Source: Pacificibacter marinus (GTDB lineage: Bacteria > Pseudomonadota > Alphaproteobacteria > Rhodobacterales > Rhodobacteraceae). Taken from it: a DNA stretch of 64,000 nt. The notes under the pieces were generated by a model. That model was not told the DNA's origin and searched no databases. It was given only the letters and a program-made list of their open reading frames with translations. Position numbers and translations under genes: made by a program. The stretch's first letter is position 1; each line of letters begins with the position of its first letter. Shown here in pieces: positions 49,852 to 59,224 of this stretch. Location of the stretch: NCBI RefSeq assembly GCF_018860665.1, contig NZ_JAHKPK010000018.1, forward strand, positions 62,001 through 126,000, given 5' to 3'.

Positions 49852-50517
49852 TTATTCGTAACCAAGCCGTTCGCGCAAGAAAGCCAAGGCCACGGAAAGC
49901 CCCTCTGGGTCGATTCCATGAGCCGTACCTTCCATAGAATGCGCATAGACTTTCTCAAACCCTGCGGCCTCTAATGCTTGCACGGCATCCGGCATAGACT
50001 GCGGTGGCACAACATTGTCTTCATCGCCATGGGCCAACAGAATTGGCATTTTTACGCGCAATTCATCTTCTAGCATCTCAGGTTCTAGCAAACGGCCCGA
50101 AAAGCCAACAACACCCGCAACAGCATCTTCGCGGCGCGGGGCGACATGCAGCGCCATCATGGTGCCTTGTGAAAAGCCAACCACGGCCATCTGTGCAGGT
50201 TCAAGATCAAGATCGACAAGAATATCGTCCAAATAGGCGTTCAATTCATGCGACGCGCGTTCCAAACCCACCCGCGATTCCTCTTCCGATGAACCATCAA
50301 TCCAAGGAATCGGAAACCATTGAAATCCACCGGGCGCGCCGGCACAAAGTTCCGGCGCATCTGGGGCATAAAAAATCGTGTCAGGCATATGTTCGGCCAT
50401 TGGGTCAGCCAGCCCCAAAAGGTCCGCGCCATTGGCCCCGTAACCATGCAAAAACACCACAACGGAGTGGGCGGATCCAGATTGGCTTTCTTTCATTTTA
50501 TGGTCGAGCACAGACAT
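49852..50517 (-). CDS. Alpha/beta hydrolase, phospholipase/carboxylesterase type
   Basis: A 221-residue hydrolase. The nucleophile serine is in GFSQGTMMAL, the oxyanion region is FLHGYGANGADL, and the acid and base fit LAHGDEDNVVP and the late TAHGIDPEG. Short-chain ester cleavage is the family activity. The ATG at 50517 overlaps the alkA stop by one base, so it is the last gene of the cobK-alkA-esterase run. Confidence 0.88.
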   Translation of the reverse strand: MSVLDHKMKESQSGSAHSVVVFLHGYGANGADLLGLADPMAEHMPDTIFYAPDAPELCAGAPGGFQWFPIPWIDGSSEEESRVGLERASHELNAYLDDILVDLDLEPAQMAVVGFSQGTMMALHVAPRREDAVAGVVGFSGRLLEPEMLEDELRVKMPILLAHGDEDNVVPPQSMPDAVQALEAAGFEKVYAHSMEGTAHGIDPEGLSVALAFLRERLGYE

Positions 50518-51140
50518 CAACGTATTCCTTCACGGGTTTTCTCAACACGGTAATAGGCCCATAGAAGCCGCGCTGCAACTGATCTATAGGGAGCCCAATC
50601 TGCTGCCATGGCGCGCATTTGTTTTTCATTCGGGCGGGTGTCCAATTCAAACAAGATTTTAGCGGCCTCTTGCAGGGCCAAATCATTGGCAGCAAAGACA
50701 TCCGCATGGCCCAGCGAAAACTTGGCATAGATTTCTGCCGTCCAGCGCCCAACGCCTTTGACTTGGGTCAGCACAGTTATGACCTCATCCGTTGAGGCGT
50801 TGCGCAGCGCGTCAAAATCAATCCGCGCCTCAGCTAAAGCTCTGACATATTTCACTTTAGGCCGCGACAATCCACAAGCACGCAATTCGTCATCTGTGGC
50901 GGCGCACACAGCGGATTCGGTGTGCAACTGAGCATCCACAAGCCGTTGCCAGATGGCCTTGGCAGAGGCCACTGATACCTGCTGAGAGACAATCGTCGAC
51001 ATCAATTCTTCAAAACCATCTTGGCGCAACCGCAAAGGCAATTGCCCTGTCATACCGTAAGCTTTGGCAAACTGCGGGTATTTGTCCGCCAAAACAGCGG
51101 CATCCGCATCCACATCTGCCTGACAGGTGATGCGCCTCAT
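50517..51140 (-). CDS. alkA: DNA-3-methyladenine glycosylase II
   Basis: Removes alkylated bases from DNA. The 207-residue protein lacks the N-terminal domain of E. coli AlkA and has the helix-hairpin-helix-GPD core: VKGVGRWTAEIYAKF and the catalytic D143 in VFAANDLALQE. The start overlaps the cobK stop as ATGA. Operon placement with cobalamin and esterase genes looks accidental. Confidence 0.92.
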   Translation of the reverse strand: MRRITCQADVDADAAVLADKYPQFAKAYGMTGQLPLRLRQDGFEELMSTIVSQQVSVASAKAIWQRLVDAQLHTESAVCAATDDELRACGLSRPKVKYVRALAEARIDFDALRNASTDEVITVLTQVKGVGRWTAEIYAKFSLGHADVFAANDLALQEAAKILFELDTRPNEKQMRAMAADWAPYRSVAARLLWAYYRVEKTREGIR

Positions 51141-51868
51141 GCGAATTGCTCGGCCCATTCAAGCGCATCACAAATCTGTTCGCGCCGCTCTATCCCTTCA
51201 GGCGCTTCGGGGCGTGTCATCATCGCCACTTGAATACCCAAAGCACGCGCGGCGGCCAGTTTGGTTTTACCACCTGCCCCGCCTGCGTTTTTCACCACAA
51301 GCCAATCAGGTTTGAGCCGCGCGAACATGTCACGTTCATGAGCCTCAGAAAACGGCGGACGCCCGATGATCCATTCGCCCGTCCCTAACGGAAACGGTTC
51401 TGTCGGCGCGTCAATCACACGACACATCAGATGGCGATCTTGCAACGGGCCGTAATGATCAAGGCTTTGACGTCCTGTCGCCACAAACACCCGCGCGCCT
51501 TTGGGGATCAACCGATCCAAATCCGCGTAAGTATCCGCGCGGTGCCAAGAATCACCAGTGCGCGAAATCCATTGGGCACGTTCAAAGCGCAAATATGGCA
51601 GGTCGCGCGCTTTACAAATCTGCGCCGTGCGGGCGGTGATTTTATCGGCAAAGGGATGTGTGGCATCGATCACGGCCGTGATGTTTTCACCGATCAAAAA
51701 GGCCTCGAAAGCCTCAGCCCCGCCAAAACCGCCGATGCGCGTGGGCACCCCCAAATCCATAGGATGACGCGTCGCCCCTGCCAAAGAGGCTATACAGGCG
51801 ATGCCGGCGTCTTTCATATAGCCCGCCAAGTTACGCGCCTCGGCGGTGCCCGCGAGAAGTAGGATCAT
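51137..51868 (-). CDS. cobK: Precorrin-6A reductase
   Basis: An NADPH-dependent reductase of the corrin ring (CobK/CbiJ). The 243-residue protein has the N-terminal signature ILLLAGTAEARNLAG and the later conserved VIDATHPFA and LVVKNAGGAGGKTKLAAA. It is followed by alkA in ATGA overlap and preceded by cbiD. Confidence 0.92.
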   Translation of the reverse strand: MILLLAGTAEARNLAGYMKDAGIACIASLAGATRHPMDLGVPTRIGGFGGAEAFEAFLIGENITAVIDATHPFADKITARTAQICKARDLPYLRFERAQWISRTGDSWHRADTYADLDRLIPKGARVFVATGRQSLDHYGPLQDRHLMCRVIDAPTEPFPLGTGEWIIGRPPFSEAHERDMFARLKPDWLVVKNAGGAGGKTKLAAARALGIQVAMMTRPEAPEGIERREQICDALEWAEQFA

Positions 51869-51882
51869 AGAATTGGTCTTTC

Positions 51883-52950
51883 TTAAGAAGCTGTGGCCAA
51901 AATGGCGCCTGCGCGGTCAATCACCACAATGTCATACTGAATAGCTGTGCCATCACAACCTGTTTTGAACCGCGCATTGACAGTGTCTAAGGCTGTTTCA
52001 GCCACAGCCTTTGCAAAGACAGGCCCAGCGATCTGACTGGCTTCAAGGGCCGTATTGGCAGAGGCAATGTCTGGCATATCAAGTCGCGCCGCCCAAAATG
52101 GCAAATCCACTTGGCCACGCTTGGAGTGCAAATCCATCTCACCTTGAGCGAGCTTTGCAATTTTGCCGATCCCCCCGCCAATAGTGACACGCGGCACGGG
52201 ATGTTTGACGATATATTTCAGCATTCCGCCGACGAAATCGCCCATATCCAACATAGCTGCATCAGTCAGCCCATGATGCGCTTGAACAATGCGTTCAGAC
52301 GTGGCCCCTGTGCAGCCAGACAAATGGGTTAGACCTTCGGCGCGCGCCACATCGACACCGCGATGAATAGAGGCAATCCAAGCGGCACAAGAAAACGGCC
52401 GCACAACACCTGTGGTGCCCAAAACAGACAATCCGCCCAAAATACCAAGGCGCGGGTTCCATGTTTTCTGAGCAATTTTTGCGCCATCGGGAATAGAAAT
52501 GGTGATCTCGACATCAGGGCGTTGCCCCAAACGTGCGGCCATCTCGATGACTTGTGCTGTCATCATCTCGCGCGGCACAGGGTTAATCGCGGGTTCGCCC
52601 ACGCCAATCGGCAGGCCTGCTTTGGTCACAGTGCCCACGCCCTCGCCCGCTTTGAACACGACACCACCATTTGAGCGCGAAACTCTGGCGCGAATTTCGG
52701 CCCCATGGGTGACATCAGGATCATCGCCGGCATCTTTGATGATGCCAGCCTCGGCCCAATCCGTGCCATGATCGATCCCAGACGCTTTATAAGACAAGGC
52801 AAATTCAGGCCGTTCGCCCTTTGGCAGCGTGATGCGCGCCTTATCAGGAAAGCCTTCGCCCCACAGCTGCATCAACGCCGCACGGGTGGCGGCGGTGGCA
52901 CAAGCGCCCGTGGTCCAGCCGCGGCGCAATGGTGTGGGTGTATGTGTCAT
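51883..52950 (-). CDS. cbiD: Cobalt-precorrin-5B C1-methyltransferase
   Basis: Methylates C1 of the corrin ring in the anaerobic-type route. The 355-residue protein has the N-terminal LRRGWTTGACATAATRAAL, and later LSGCTGATSER. The ATG at 52950 is the family start; the frame runs on to 53082 with no support. It pairs with cobK and diverges from cobA. Its presence suggests that a CbiD-type enzyme covers the step done by CobF in strictly aerobic pathways. Confidence 0.93.
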   Translation of the reverse strand: MTHTPTPLRRGWTTGACATAATRAALMQLWGEGFPDKARITLPKGERPEFALSYKASGIDHGTDWAEAGIIKDAGDDPDVTHGAEIRARVSRSNGGVVFKAGEGVGTVTKAGLPIGVGEPAINPVPREMMTAQVIEMAARLGQRPDVEITISIPDGAKIAQKTWNPRLGILGGLSVLGTTGVVRPFSCAAWIASIHRGVDVARAEGLTHLSGCTGATSERIVQAHHGLTDAAMLDMGDFVGGMLKYIVKHPVPRVTIGGGIGKIAKLAQGEMDLHSKRGQVDLPFWAARLDMPDIASANTALEASQIAGPVFAKAVAETALDTVNARFKTGCDGTAIQYDIVVIDRAGAILATAS

Positions 52951-53066
52951 TGTGCTGACTATAAAACGGGCCTGTGACGAATTGCTATGCGTTTTCTTGT
53001 CCAAAGGCCAAGCAACTGCATCTGACGGGTCTTTCCTAGACCTGCGTGCTGCGTCATAAATCGCAT

Positions 53067-53927
53067 ATGACAGAATCAACACTCACTTTGCCCACAGGCA
53101 ATTGGCCCGAGATCAAACCTGGATGGGTTTGGCTATGTGGCGCAGGCCCCGGTGACCCCGGTCTTATGACAATGCATGCTGTGAATGCGCTGCGCCAAGC
53201 GGATGTGATTGTATATGACGCATTGGTCGCGCCTGAGATTTTAGAGTGGGCGCGTGATGACGCTGAAAAAATATATGCGGGCAAGCGTGGAGGCAAACCC
53301 TCTGCCAAACAGATCGATATTTCTCTGACCTTGGTGGAATTGGCACAGCAAGGCAAACGGGTGATGCGGCTCAAAGGTGGCGATCCTTTTGTCTTTGGTC
53401 GTGGCGGCGAAGAAGCGCAGACCTTGATCCAACACGGGATCAATGTGCGTATTGTTCCTGGCATTTCGGCGGGCATCGGCGGTTTGGCCTATGCGGGTAT
53501 TCCTGTGACCCACCGTGATGTGAACCAAGCCGTCACCTTTGTCACGGGCCACGATCAAACTGGCGAAGCGACGAAGACGCTTGATTGGGATGCTTTGTCA
53601 CGCGCCTCAGGTGTCTTGGTCATCTATATGGGCATGAAACATGCGCCCTCTATTCGTGCAGGCCTGCTTGGGGCCGGACGCGAAATGGATGAACCCGTTG
53701 CGATTGTGTCCCAAGCGACGACACCAAACCAAAAGGTGTTAGAGACCACTTTGGGCGCAATGCTGGACGACATCGCCAATACCGAAATGGGGCCGCCCGC
53801 GATTATCTGCGTGGGGCGTTCCGTTTTGATGCGTCAGGTGTTGGATTGGCAGGCTTTGGAGCGGGGCGAAAAACCACGCAATCTGGACCCTTTGGGACGC
53901 GGCAAACCCGCTGAGTTGCGCGATTGA
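53067..53927 (+). CDS. cobA: Uroporphyrinogen-III C-methyltransferase
   Basis: Makes precorrin-2 by methylating uroporphyrinogen III at C2 and C7. The 286-residue protein has the SAM-binding LCGAGPGDPGLMTMHA and the RLKGGDPFVFGRGGEE motif; PVTHRDV and VIYMGMKH follow. It is a stand-alone SUMT, not a CysG fusion. It is coupled to cobB by a TTGA overlap. Confidence 0.95.
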   Translation: MTESTLTLPTGNWPEIKPGWVWLCGAGPGDPGLMTMHAVNALRQADVIVYDALVAPEILEWARDDAEKIYAGKRGGKPSAKQIDISLTLVELAQQGKRVMRLKGGDPFVFGRGGEEAQTLIQHGINVRIVPGISAGIGGLAYAGIPVTHRDVNQAVTFVTGHDQTGEATKTLDWDALSRASGVLVIYMGMKHAPSIRAGLLGAGREMDEPVAIVSQATTPNQKVLETTLGAMLDDIANTEMGPPAIICVGRSVLMRQVLDWQALERGEKPRNLDPLGRGKPAELRD

Positions 53928-55213
53928 CCCGTGCCGTCTTGATCGCCGCCCCCAGCTCTGGATCTGGCAAGACCACGTTGACTTTGGGAATTTTGCGCGC
54001 GCTGACGCGACGAGGTCATACTGTACGTGGCGCAAAATCAGGCCCTGATTATATCGACCCACGCTTTCACGAAGCCGCCTGCGGGCAACCCTGTTTCAAT
54101 CTGGACGCTTGGGCGATGGGTCCAAGCCGCCTGAAATCCCTTGCGCATTGTGATTCAGACACGACTTTGATCATCGAGGGCGCGATGGGGCTGTTTGACG
54201 GTGCGCCAAGCCTTGATCCCGCCTTGGATGGCAAAGGATCTTCGGCCGATTTGGCGCGTCTCTTTGATATTCCGGTGATCTTGGTGATTGATGCGGCGCG
54301 TATGGCGCAAAGCATTGGTGCGGTGGTGGCAGGATTTATTGCTCATGACCCACGCATCAACATCGCGGGCATCATCTTGAATAAGGTCGGATCACAGCGT
54401 CACCGAGATATGCTTGTGCGCGCTTTGGCCCATGTGAATGTGCCTGTTTTGGGCGCGGTGCCGCGCAGCGCTGATATTATTCACCCCGATCGTCATCTTG
54501 GATTGGTTCAAGCCCAAGAGCGTCATGATTTGGATGCTTATCTAAACACAGTGGCAGACAGCCTTGCCGCTCATGTCGATTTGAAATCTATTTTGTCGCT
54601 CGCGAGTGATGTCGCCCCTGCCCCGACGCATGCCGCTTTGACACCACCAGCCCAAACCATTGCCGTGGCACAAGATGCTGCTTTTGCCTTTGCCTATCCG
54701 CATCTTTTGGCAGATTGGCGCGCTCAAGGTGCCGAGGTGTCGGTCTTTTCGCCTCTCGCAGATCAAGCACCGCCCGCAGTTGAGTTGACCTATTTGCCCG
54801 GTGGCTACCCCGAATTATATGCCGGTCAGCTGGCGAACAATCATCATTTCATGCAGGGCCTGCGCGAAGCCGCCGCGCGTCGCGCCGTTTACGGCGAATG
54901 CGGTGGCTATATGGTTTTGGGCGATGGCATGATCGATGCCACAGGTCAGCGGCATAAGATGGCGGGGCTTTTGGGGCTAGAGACTTCCTTTGCAACACGC
55001 AAATTACACTTGGGGTATCGCGCGGTGCAATCAGATTGCGGGCCGTTCCAAGGATCATGGCGTGCGCATGAATTTCATTACGCCTCCACGTTGAAAGCCT
55101 CAGGCAGACCTTTGTTCAAGGTCAAAGACGCTATGGATCAGGAATTGCCTGACACAGGATTGATCAACGGCTCGGTGTCAGGGTCGTTCATGCATTTGAT
55201 CGACCGCGTATAA
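53924..55213 (+). CDS. cobB: Cobyrinate a,c-diamide synthase
   Basis: Amidates the a and c side chains of the corrin ring using glutamine and ATP. The 429-residue protein has the P-loop APSSGSGKTTLTLG (about 8-21), DYIDPRFHEAACG, and a C-terminal glutamine amidotransferase domain with LPGGYPELYA and GECGGYMVLGDG, which holds the active cysteine. It starts with TTG overlapping the cobA stop. Confidence 0.93.
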   Translation: MTRAVLIAAPSSGSGKTTLTLGILRALTRRGHTVRGAKSGPDYIDPRFHEAACGQPCFNLDAWAMGPSRLKSLAHCDSDTTLIIEGAMGLFDGAPSLDPALDGKGSSADLARLFDIPVILVIDAARMAQSIGAVVAGFIAHDPRINIAGIILNKVGSQRHRDMLVRALAHVNVPVLGAVPRSADIIHPDRHLGLVQAQERHDLDAYLNTVADSLAAHVDLKSILSLASDVAPAPTHAALTPPAQTIAVAQDAAFAFAYPHLLADWRAQGAEVSVFSPLADQAPPAVELTYLPGGYPELYAGQLANNHHFMQGLREAAARRAVYGECGGYMVLGDGMIDATGQRHKMAGLLGLETSFATRKLHLGYRAVQSDCGPFQGSWRAHEFHYASTLKASGRPLFKVKDAMDQELPDTGLINGSVSGSFMHLIDRV

Positions 55214-55222
55214 CGCCGAATG

Positions 55223-55236
55223 ATCACAATTGTGAT
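55223..55236. promoter_or_regulatory. Perfect 14-base palindrome upstream of MFS gene
   Basis: ATCACAATTGTGAT is fully self-complementary, about 90 bases upstream of the MFS start. CACAATTTGT shortly after is a possible degenerate second copy. It may be an operator; the regulator is unknown. Confidence 0.45.
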
Positions 55237-55324
55237 GCCCCATACGCACAATTTGTCACGTGTTTTTTGCACATAAAAACGTTACACACATAGGCCTGAC
55301 GCCTTGGCCAAAAGAAGTTTCATC

Positions 55325-56542
55325 ATGATAAGCTCTATTTTACCTGCCGATCACGCCCGCGCCAAACGCAATGTCTATATCTTGGTGGCGGCGCAAGCCT
55401 TTTTGGGTGCGCAGATGGCAATGATTTTCACCATCGCTGGGCTTGCGGGACAATCTTTAGCGTCGAACCTGTGTTTCGCGACCCTGCCGATCACAGCGAC
55501 TGTGCTGGGATCAATGCTGACAGCGACGCCGATGTCAAACATCATGCAAAAACATGGGCGCAGGGTCGGGTTTTTCATCGGCGCTGGCGCTGGCGCGCTA
55601 GGGGCAGCCATTGGCGCCATCGCTTTGCTGCAACAAAACTTTTGGTTGTTCGTTGTCGGTGGTTTGTTCACCGGCATATATCAATCATCCCAAGGCTTCT
55701 TTCGCTTTGCAGCCACCGACACGGCCTCAGAAGAATTTCGTCCCAAGGCGATTTCTTATGTGATGGCGGGCGGATTGGCTTCGGCCATCATCGGACCGCA
55801 ATTGGTTAAGCTCACATCGCAGGCCATGGTCGTGCCGTTTTTGGGCACCTATTTGGCAGTGATCGCGATCAATATTATCGGCTCAATGCTGTTTTTATTC
55901 CTCAACATTCCCAAGCCCCCTGTGGCCAAAGAGGGCGAAAGCCTTGGGCGAACAAAATGGGAGCTGTTGAAAACACCACGTATTGCCGTGGCGATCATCG
56001 TGGGCATGGTGTCTTACGCTTTGATGAACCTTGTGATGACCGCGACACCTTTGGCGGTTGTGGGCTGTGGATTCACCCAAAACAATGCCGCCGATGTGGT
56101 GTCTTTTCACGTCTTAGCGATGTTCATTCCCTCGTTTTTCACTGGTTCCTTGATTGCACGTTTTGGGGTCGAAAAAATCATGGCCACCGGATTGGCCATT
56201 TTGGGCGTGGCTGGTCTTGTGGCGCTGTCGGGCATATCCCTTGGCAACTTTTTTGTCGCACTTGTGTTCCTTGGGATCGGTTGGAATTTTGGCTTTATCG
56301 GAGCCACAGCGATGTTGTCATCGTCGCATGAGCCATCAGAGCGTGGACGCGTTCAAGGCATGAACGATCTGCTGGTGTTTGGCGGCGTGACATTTGCCTC
56401 GCTGGCCTCAGGTGGGTTGATGAACTGCTCGGGCGGCACTGCGCAAGACGGGTGGAGCGCCGTGAACCTTGCGATGATTCCGCTTTTAACCTTGGCGGGG
56501 GCAGCCCTGATTTGGCTATGGATGCAGCCAAAAAAGGCGTAA
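55325..56542 (+). CDS. MFS transporter
   Basis: A 405-residue permease with about twelve hydrophobic helices and the family loop motif after helix 2, MQKHGRRVGF. FRFAATDTASEEFRPKAISY in the first half and HEPSERGRVQG late match a bacterial MFS subgroup of unclear substrate. The ATG at 55325 gives a plausible cytoplasmic start; a TTG at 55304 is possible. It follows the cobalamin genes, so vitamin or cobalt handling is only a guess. Confidence 0.85.
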   Translation: MISSILPADHARAKRNVYILVAAQAFLGAQMAMIFTIAGLAGQSLASNLCFATLPITATVLGSMLTATPMSNIMQKHGRRVGFFIGAGAGALGAAIGAIALLQQNFWLFVVGGLFTGIYQSSQGFFRFAATDTASEEFRPKAISYVMAGGLASAIIGPQLVKLTSQAMVVPFLGTYLAVIAINIIGSMLFLFLNIPKPPVAKEGESLGRTKWELLKTPRIAVAIIVGMVSYALMNLVMTATPLAVVGCGFTQNNAADVVSFHVLAMFIPSFFTGSLIARFGVEKIMATGLAILGVAGLVALSGISLGNFFVALVFLGIGWNFGFIGATAMLSSSHEPSERGRVQGMNDLLVFGGVTFASLASGGLMNCSGGTAQDGWSAVNLAMIPLLTLAGAALIWLWMQPKKA

Positions 56543-56573
56543 CAGCTTATAGCTAAGCAAAAATAGGCAAAAA

Positions 56574-57443
56574 CTAAATTTGGTCTAGCCTGTCCTTGTG
56601 GCGGGCCAGCCAAAGTGCTGACACCATCAAAGGCCCCGTGTCCAACGCGCCTTGATCGGCCAAAACCATCAACTCATCGAAGCTTAAGATCAGACTGGCG
56701 ATATCTTCTTGCTCAGATGCCAAACCACCGATGCCAACCACGCCATCAGGCAGATCAGCAATGCCCACGTAAGAGGTGACATATTCCGTCAACGCGCCCG
56801 GGGAAGGGTAATAGCCGCTTACGAGATGCAAATCCCGCAAGGCAATCCCCGCTTCCTCCATGGCTTCACGCCGCGCCGTTGTGACCTCTGTTTCACCTGC
56901 ATCAACGCGACCGGCAATAGGTTCAAGCAACCACGGCTGTGTGTCACCGCGCACGAAAGGGGCAACTCGAAATTGTTCAATCAGCATCACGCGTTGGCGG
57001 ACAGGGTCATAGGGCAAGACAGTCACAGCATCGGCAGACACAAAAGCTGCGCGATCCATCGTGGCCGAGGTGCCGCCATCAAAACGTGTGTGGCTTAGTT
57101 TCAGATCCTCAACAGCGAAAAAATCGGAATAAGGATAGGCTTTGGCATGAACATTGACCGCATCCAGTCCACGACCACGCCGCCGCAAAGATGTGCCCTG
57201 CCCCATTGGACGCCCCATGCCAGCCCTCAGACGACTATCGGCGCGCACCAAAATCATGCCGCGCCGTTGTGCGACCTCTTTGGCGGGCTCAAACGGCATA
57301 TACGCCAGAACTTCATGCGCGGCGGCGGTGATCAAATCAGCCGTTAGCTCAGACTCTGATCCATCCAAGACCTCGCAGAGATAGGCAAGCTCGTCGTTTG
57401 AAAAACGCCCTTTGAGCGCTTCAAACGCTGAATTTACGACCAT
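56574..57443 (-). CDS. trgB: TrgB-like Nudix hydrolase (tellurite resistance)
   Basis: A 289-residue protein with a full Nudix box at 178-199 (GRVDAGETEVTTARREAMEEAG pattern), similar to ADP-ribose pyrophosphatases, and an N-terminal extension of about 95 residues. TrgB together with TrgA gave tellurite resistance in Rhodobacter sphaeroides. The real substrate is not known from sequence. Its start overlaps the end of trgA by ten bases. Last gene of the phrA-cfa-trgA-trgB series. Confidence 0.87.
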   Translation of the reverse strand: MVVNSAFEALKGRFSNDELAYLCEVLDGSESELTADLITAAAHEVLAYMPFEPAKEVAQRRGMILVRADSRLRAGMGRPMGQGTSLRRRGRGLDAVNVHAKAYPYSDFFAVEDLKLSHTRFDGGTSATMDRAAFVSADAVTVLPYDPVRQRVMLIEQFRVAPFVRGDTQPWLLEPIAGRVDAGETEVTTARREAMEEAGIALRDLHLVSGYYPSPGALTEYVTSYVGIADLPDGVVGIGGLASEQEDIASLILSFDELMVLADQGALDTGPLMVSALWLARHKDRLDQI

Positions 57444-57874
57444 TTGCGTCCTACTTTTTCGACAATCCAGCCCCCGAACAGGCCGCCAAATACCAATACG
57501 ATCAGAATATCCCACTTCAGCAACAATAAAAAGTGTTTGCCCATCAGTTCGACACAATTTGTCAGTGCATGCATCGGGCCGTCGTAGCGTTTACGCAATG
57601 AGCGGCGGATCATTTCTTCGAATGAAAAATAAAACACACAGTATAAAACGAGCAGAAATATTGCAGTCAGGCCATATCCGTAAGCTGCACGCATCGAATC
57701 GCCTGCGCGCCTGCCTGCAAAGGTCCAACCGACCAAACCGCCGAACCCCGCACTGATCAACAGCAGTTGGCCAACCTGCGACCCTTCAGGAAGATAGGGA
57801 ATAACCAATTGTGCCGAGAACCAGCCAACGAGGGCGTACCAAAAGAGAGCTGCGAGTTTGGGCGCTGTGGGCAT
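57434..57874 (-). CDS. trgA: TrgA family membrane protein
   Basis: A 146-residue inner membrane protein with about four hydrophobic helices (near 8-28, 34-52, 66-86 and 118-138) and a central charged loop. Its size and placement match Rhodobacter TrgA, the partner of TrgB in tellurite resistance. It follows cfa by three bases, so it is surely co-transcribed. Confidence 0.85.
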   Translation of the reverse strand: MPTAPKLAALFWYALVGWFSAQLVIPYLPEGSQVGQLLLISAGFGGLVGWTFAGRRAGDSMRAAYGYGLTAIFLLVLYCVFYFSFEEMIRRSLRKRYDGPMHALTNCVELMGKHFLLLLKWDILIVLVFGGLFGGWIVEKVGRKWS

Positions 57875-57877
57875 GAG

Positions 57878-59125
57878 TTACCGATCCGGTTTGGACATTG
57901 TGATCTGTGTTACGTCGCAATTTCCACTGTGAAACGTCGCAGCGCAAGAGGTCAGATAAAAATTCCACATTTTACGGAACTCTGTGTCAAATCCGAGCGG
58001 TTCAATCTGGTCCCAATTGGCATTGAAAGCCTCATACCAGAGCCGCAGTGTTTTGCTGTAGCTTTCGCCGAATTCTTTGGATGTTTCAAATTCCAATCCA
58101 GAGGCAGCGATCTGCGCGCGCAAAACAGTCGGACTTGGCAACATGCCACCCGGAAAGATGTGCTTTTGGATAAAATCGACGGACTTTCGGTAAATTTCAA
58201 ACCGGCGATCTTGCACAGTGATAATCTGTAACGTGGCGCGGGCTTTCGGTTTCAAACACCGCCGAACCGTGTCAAAATAGACTGGCCAATATTTCTCGCC
58301 AACGGCTTCGAACATCTCGATGGACGCGATACCGTCATACTGGTCAACCTCGTCGCGATAGTCTTGCAACTTGAGAGTCACCAGATCAGTTAATCCAGCT
58401 TTTTCAATGCGATCCGTCGCAAAGTTAAACTGCTTTTGCGAAATGGTCAGCCCCGTTACCCTCAAACCACGATGCTTGGCAGCATATTCTGCAAATCCGC
58501 CCCAACCACAGCCGATTTCCAACACGTGATCCCCAGCTTTCACGCCCATTTCATCCACCATAGAGCGATATTTGGCGATCTGTGCGTCAGAAAGGCTTTG
58601 TGTATTGGTTTCAAACAAGGCCGAAGAATAGGTCATACTGTCATCCAACCACAGCCCGTAAAACCTATTGCCCAAATCATAGTGATGCGAGATGTTTTTG
58701 CGGGCTTGGCGCTTGGAATTTGAATTTAACCAATGGCGCAGACGCTCAAAGGCGCGCACCATTCCCATGCCCGGAAAGCTGTCATACATCTCGTCATTGT
58801 CAGCGTGGACCAAATCCATGAACGCCTGTAAATCAGGTGTATCCCAGCCACCTTGCACGTAATCTTCGCAAAACCCCAGATCGCCTTCGCGAATGAGGCG
58901 CGCAAAAACATCATCGTTTTTCAACACAACCACGGCGTGCGGGCCGTCAGACAGACCTTTGGCGCGAAAAACACGCCCATCGGTGAGCACGAAATCAAGT
59001 TGACCCCGCTCTAATCTGCTGATCATCGCAAAGGCTTGAGCAAAATAACGCGGCAGATTGCTTTGACCCTTTGTGCTGGTCAAAACCTCAGTATCGTCAA
59101 ACGGTGTTGCAGCATAATCAAGCAT
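57878..59125 (-). CDS. cfa: Cyclopropane-fatty-acyl-phospholipid synthase
   Basis: A SAM-dependent methyltransferase that modifies membrane unsaturated fatty acids. The 415-residue protein has the SAM site VLEIGCGWGGFAEYAAK, and the family core FETNTQSLSDAQIAKY and EMFEAVGEKYWPVYF. The ATG at 59125 follows AGGGGC. It lies 99 bases after phrA and ahead of trgA. In Rhodobacter sphaeroides, cfaA and phrA belong to the RpoE singlet-oxygen regulon, which fits the promoter found upstream. Confidence 0.93.
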   Translation of the reverse strand: MLDYAATPFDDTEVLTSTKGQSNLPRYFAQAFAMISRLERGQLDFVLTDGRVFRAKGLSDGPHAVVVLKNDDVFARLIREGDLGFCEDYVQGGWDTPDLQAFMDLVHADNDEMYDSFPGMGMVRAFERLRHWLNSNSKRQARKNISHHYDLGNRFYGLWLDDSMTYSSALFETNTQSLSDAQIAKYRSMVDEMGVKAGDHVLEIGCGWGGFAEYAAKHRGLRVTGLTISQKQFNFATDRIEKAGLTDLVTLKLQDYRDEVDQYDGIASIEMFEAVGEKYWPVYFDTVRRCLKPKARATLQIITVQDRRFEIYRKSVDFIQKHIFPGGMLPSPTVLRAQIAASGLEFETSKEFGESYSKTLRLWYEAFNANWDQIEPLGFDTEFRKMWNFYLTSCAATFHSGNCDVTQITMSKPDR

Positions 59126-59224
59126 AATAGCCCCTTTTTCGGTTGTCGGTCCCACCTGTTCTTCAAAGGATGTCCCGTCAAATTTATCATATTTTGCGCG
59201 ACACGTCGCGTGGCAGCCTTAATT

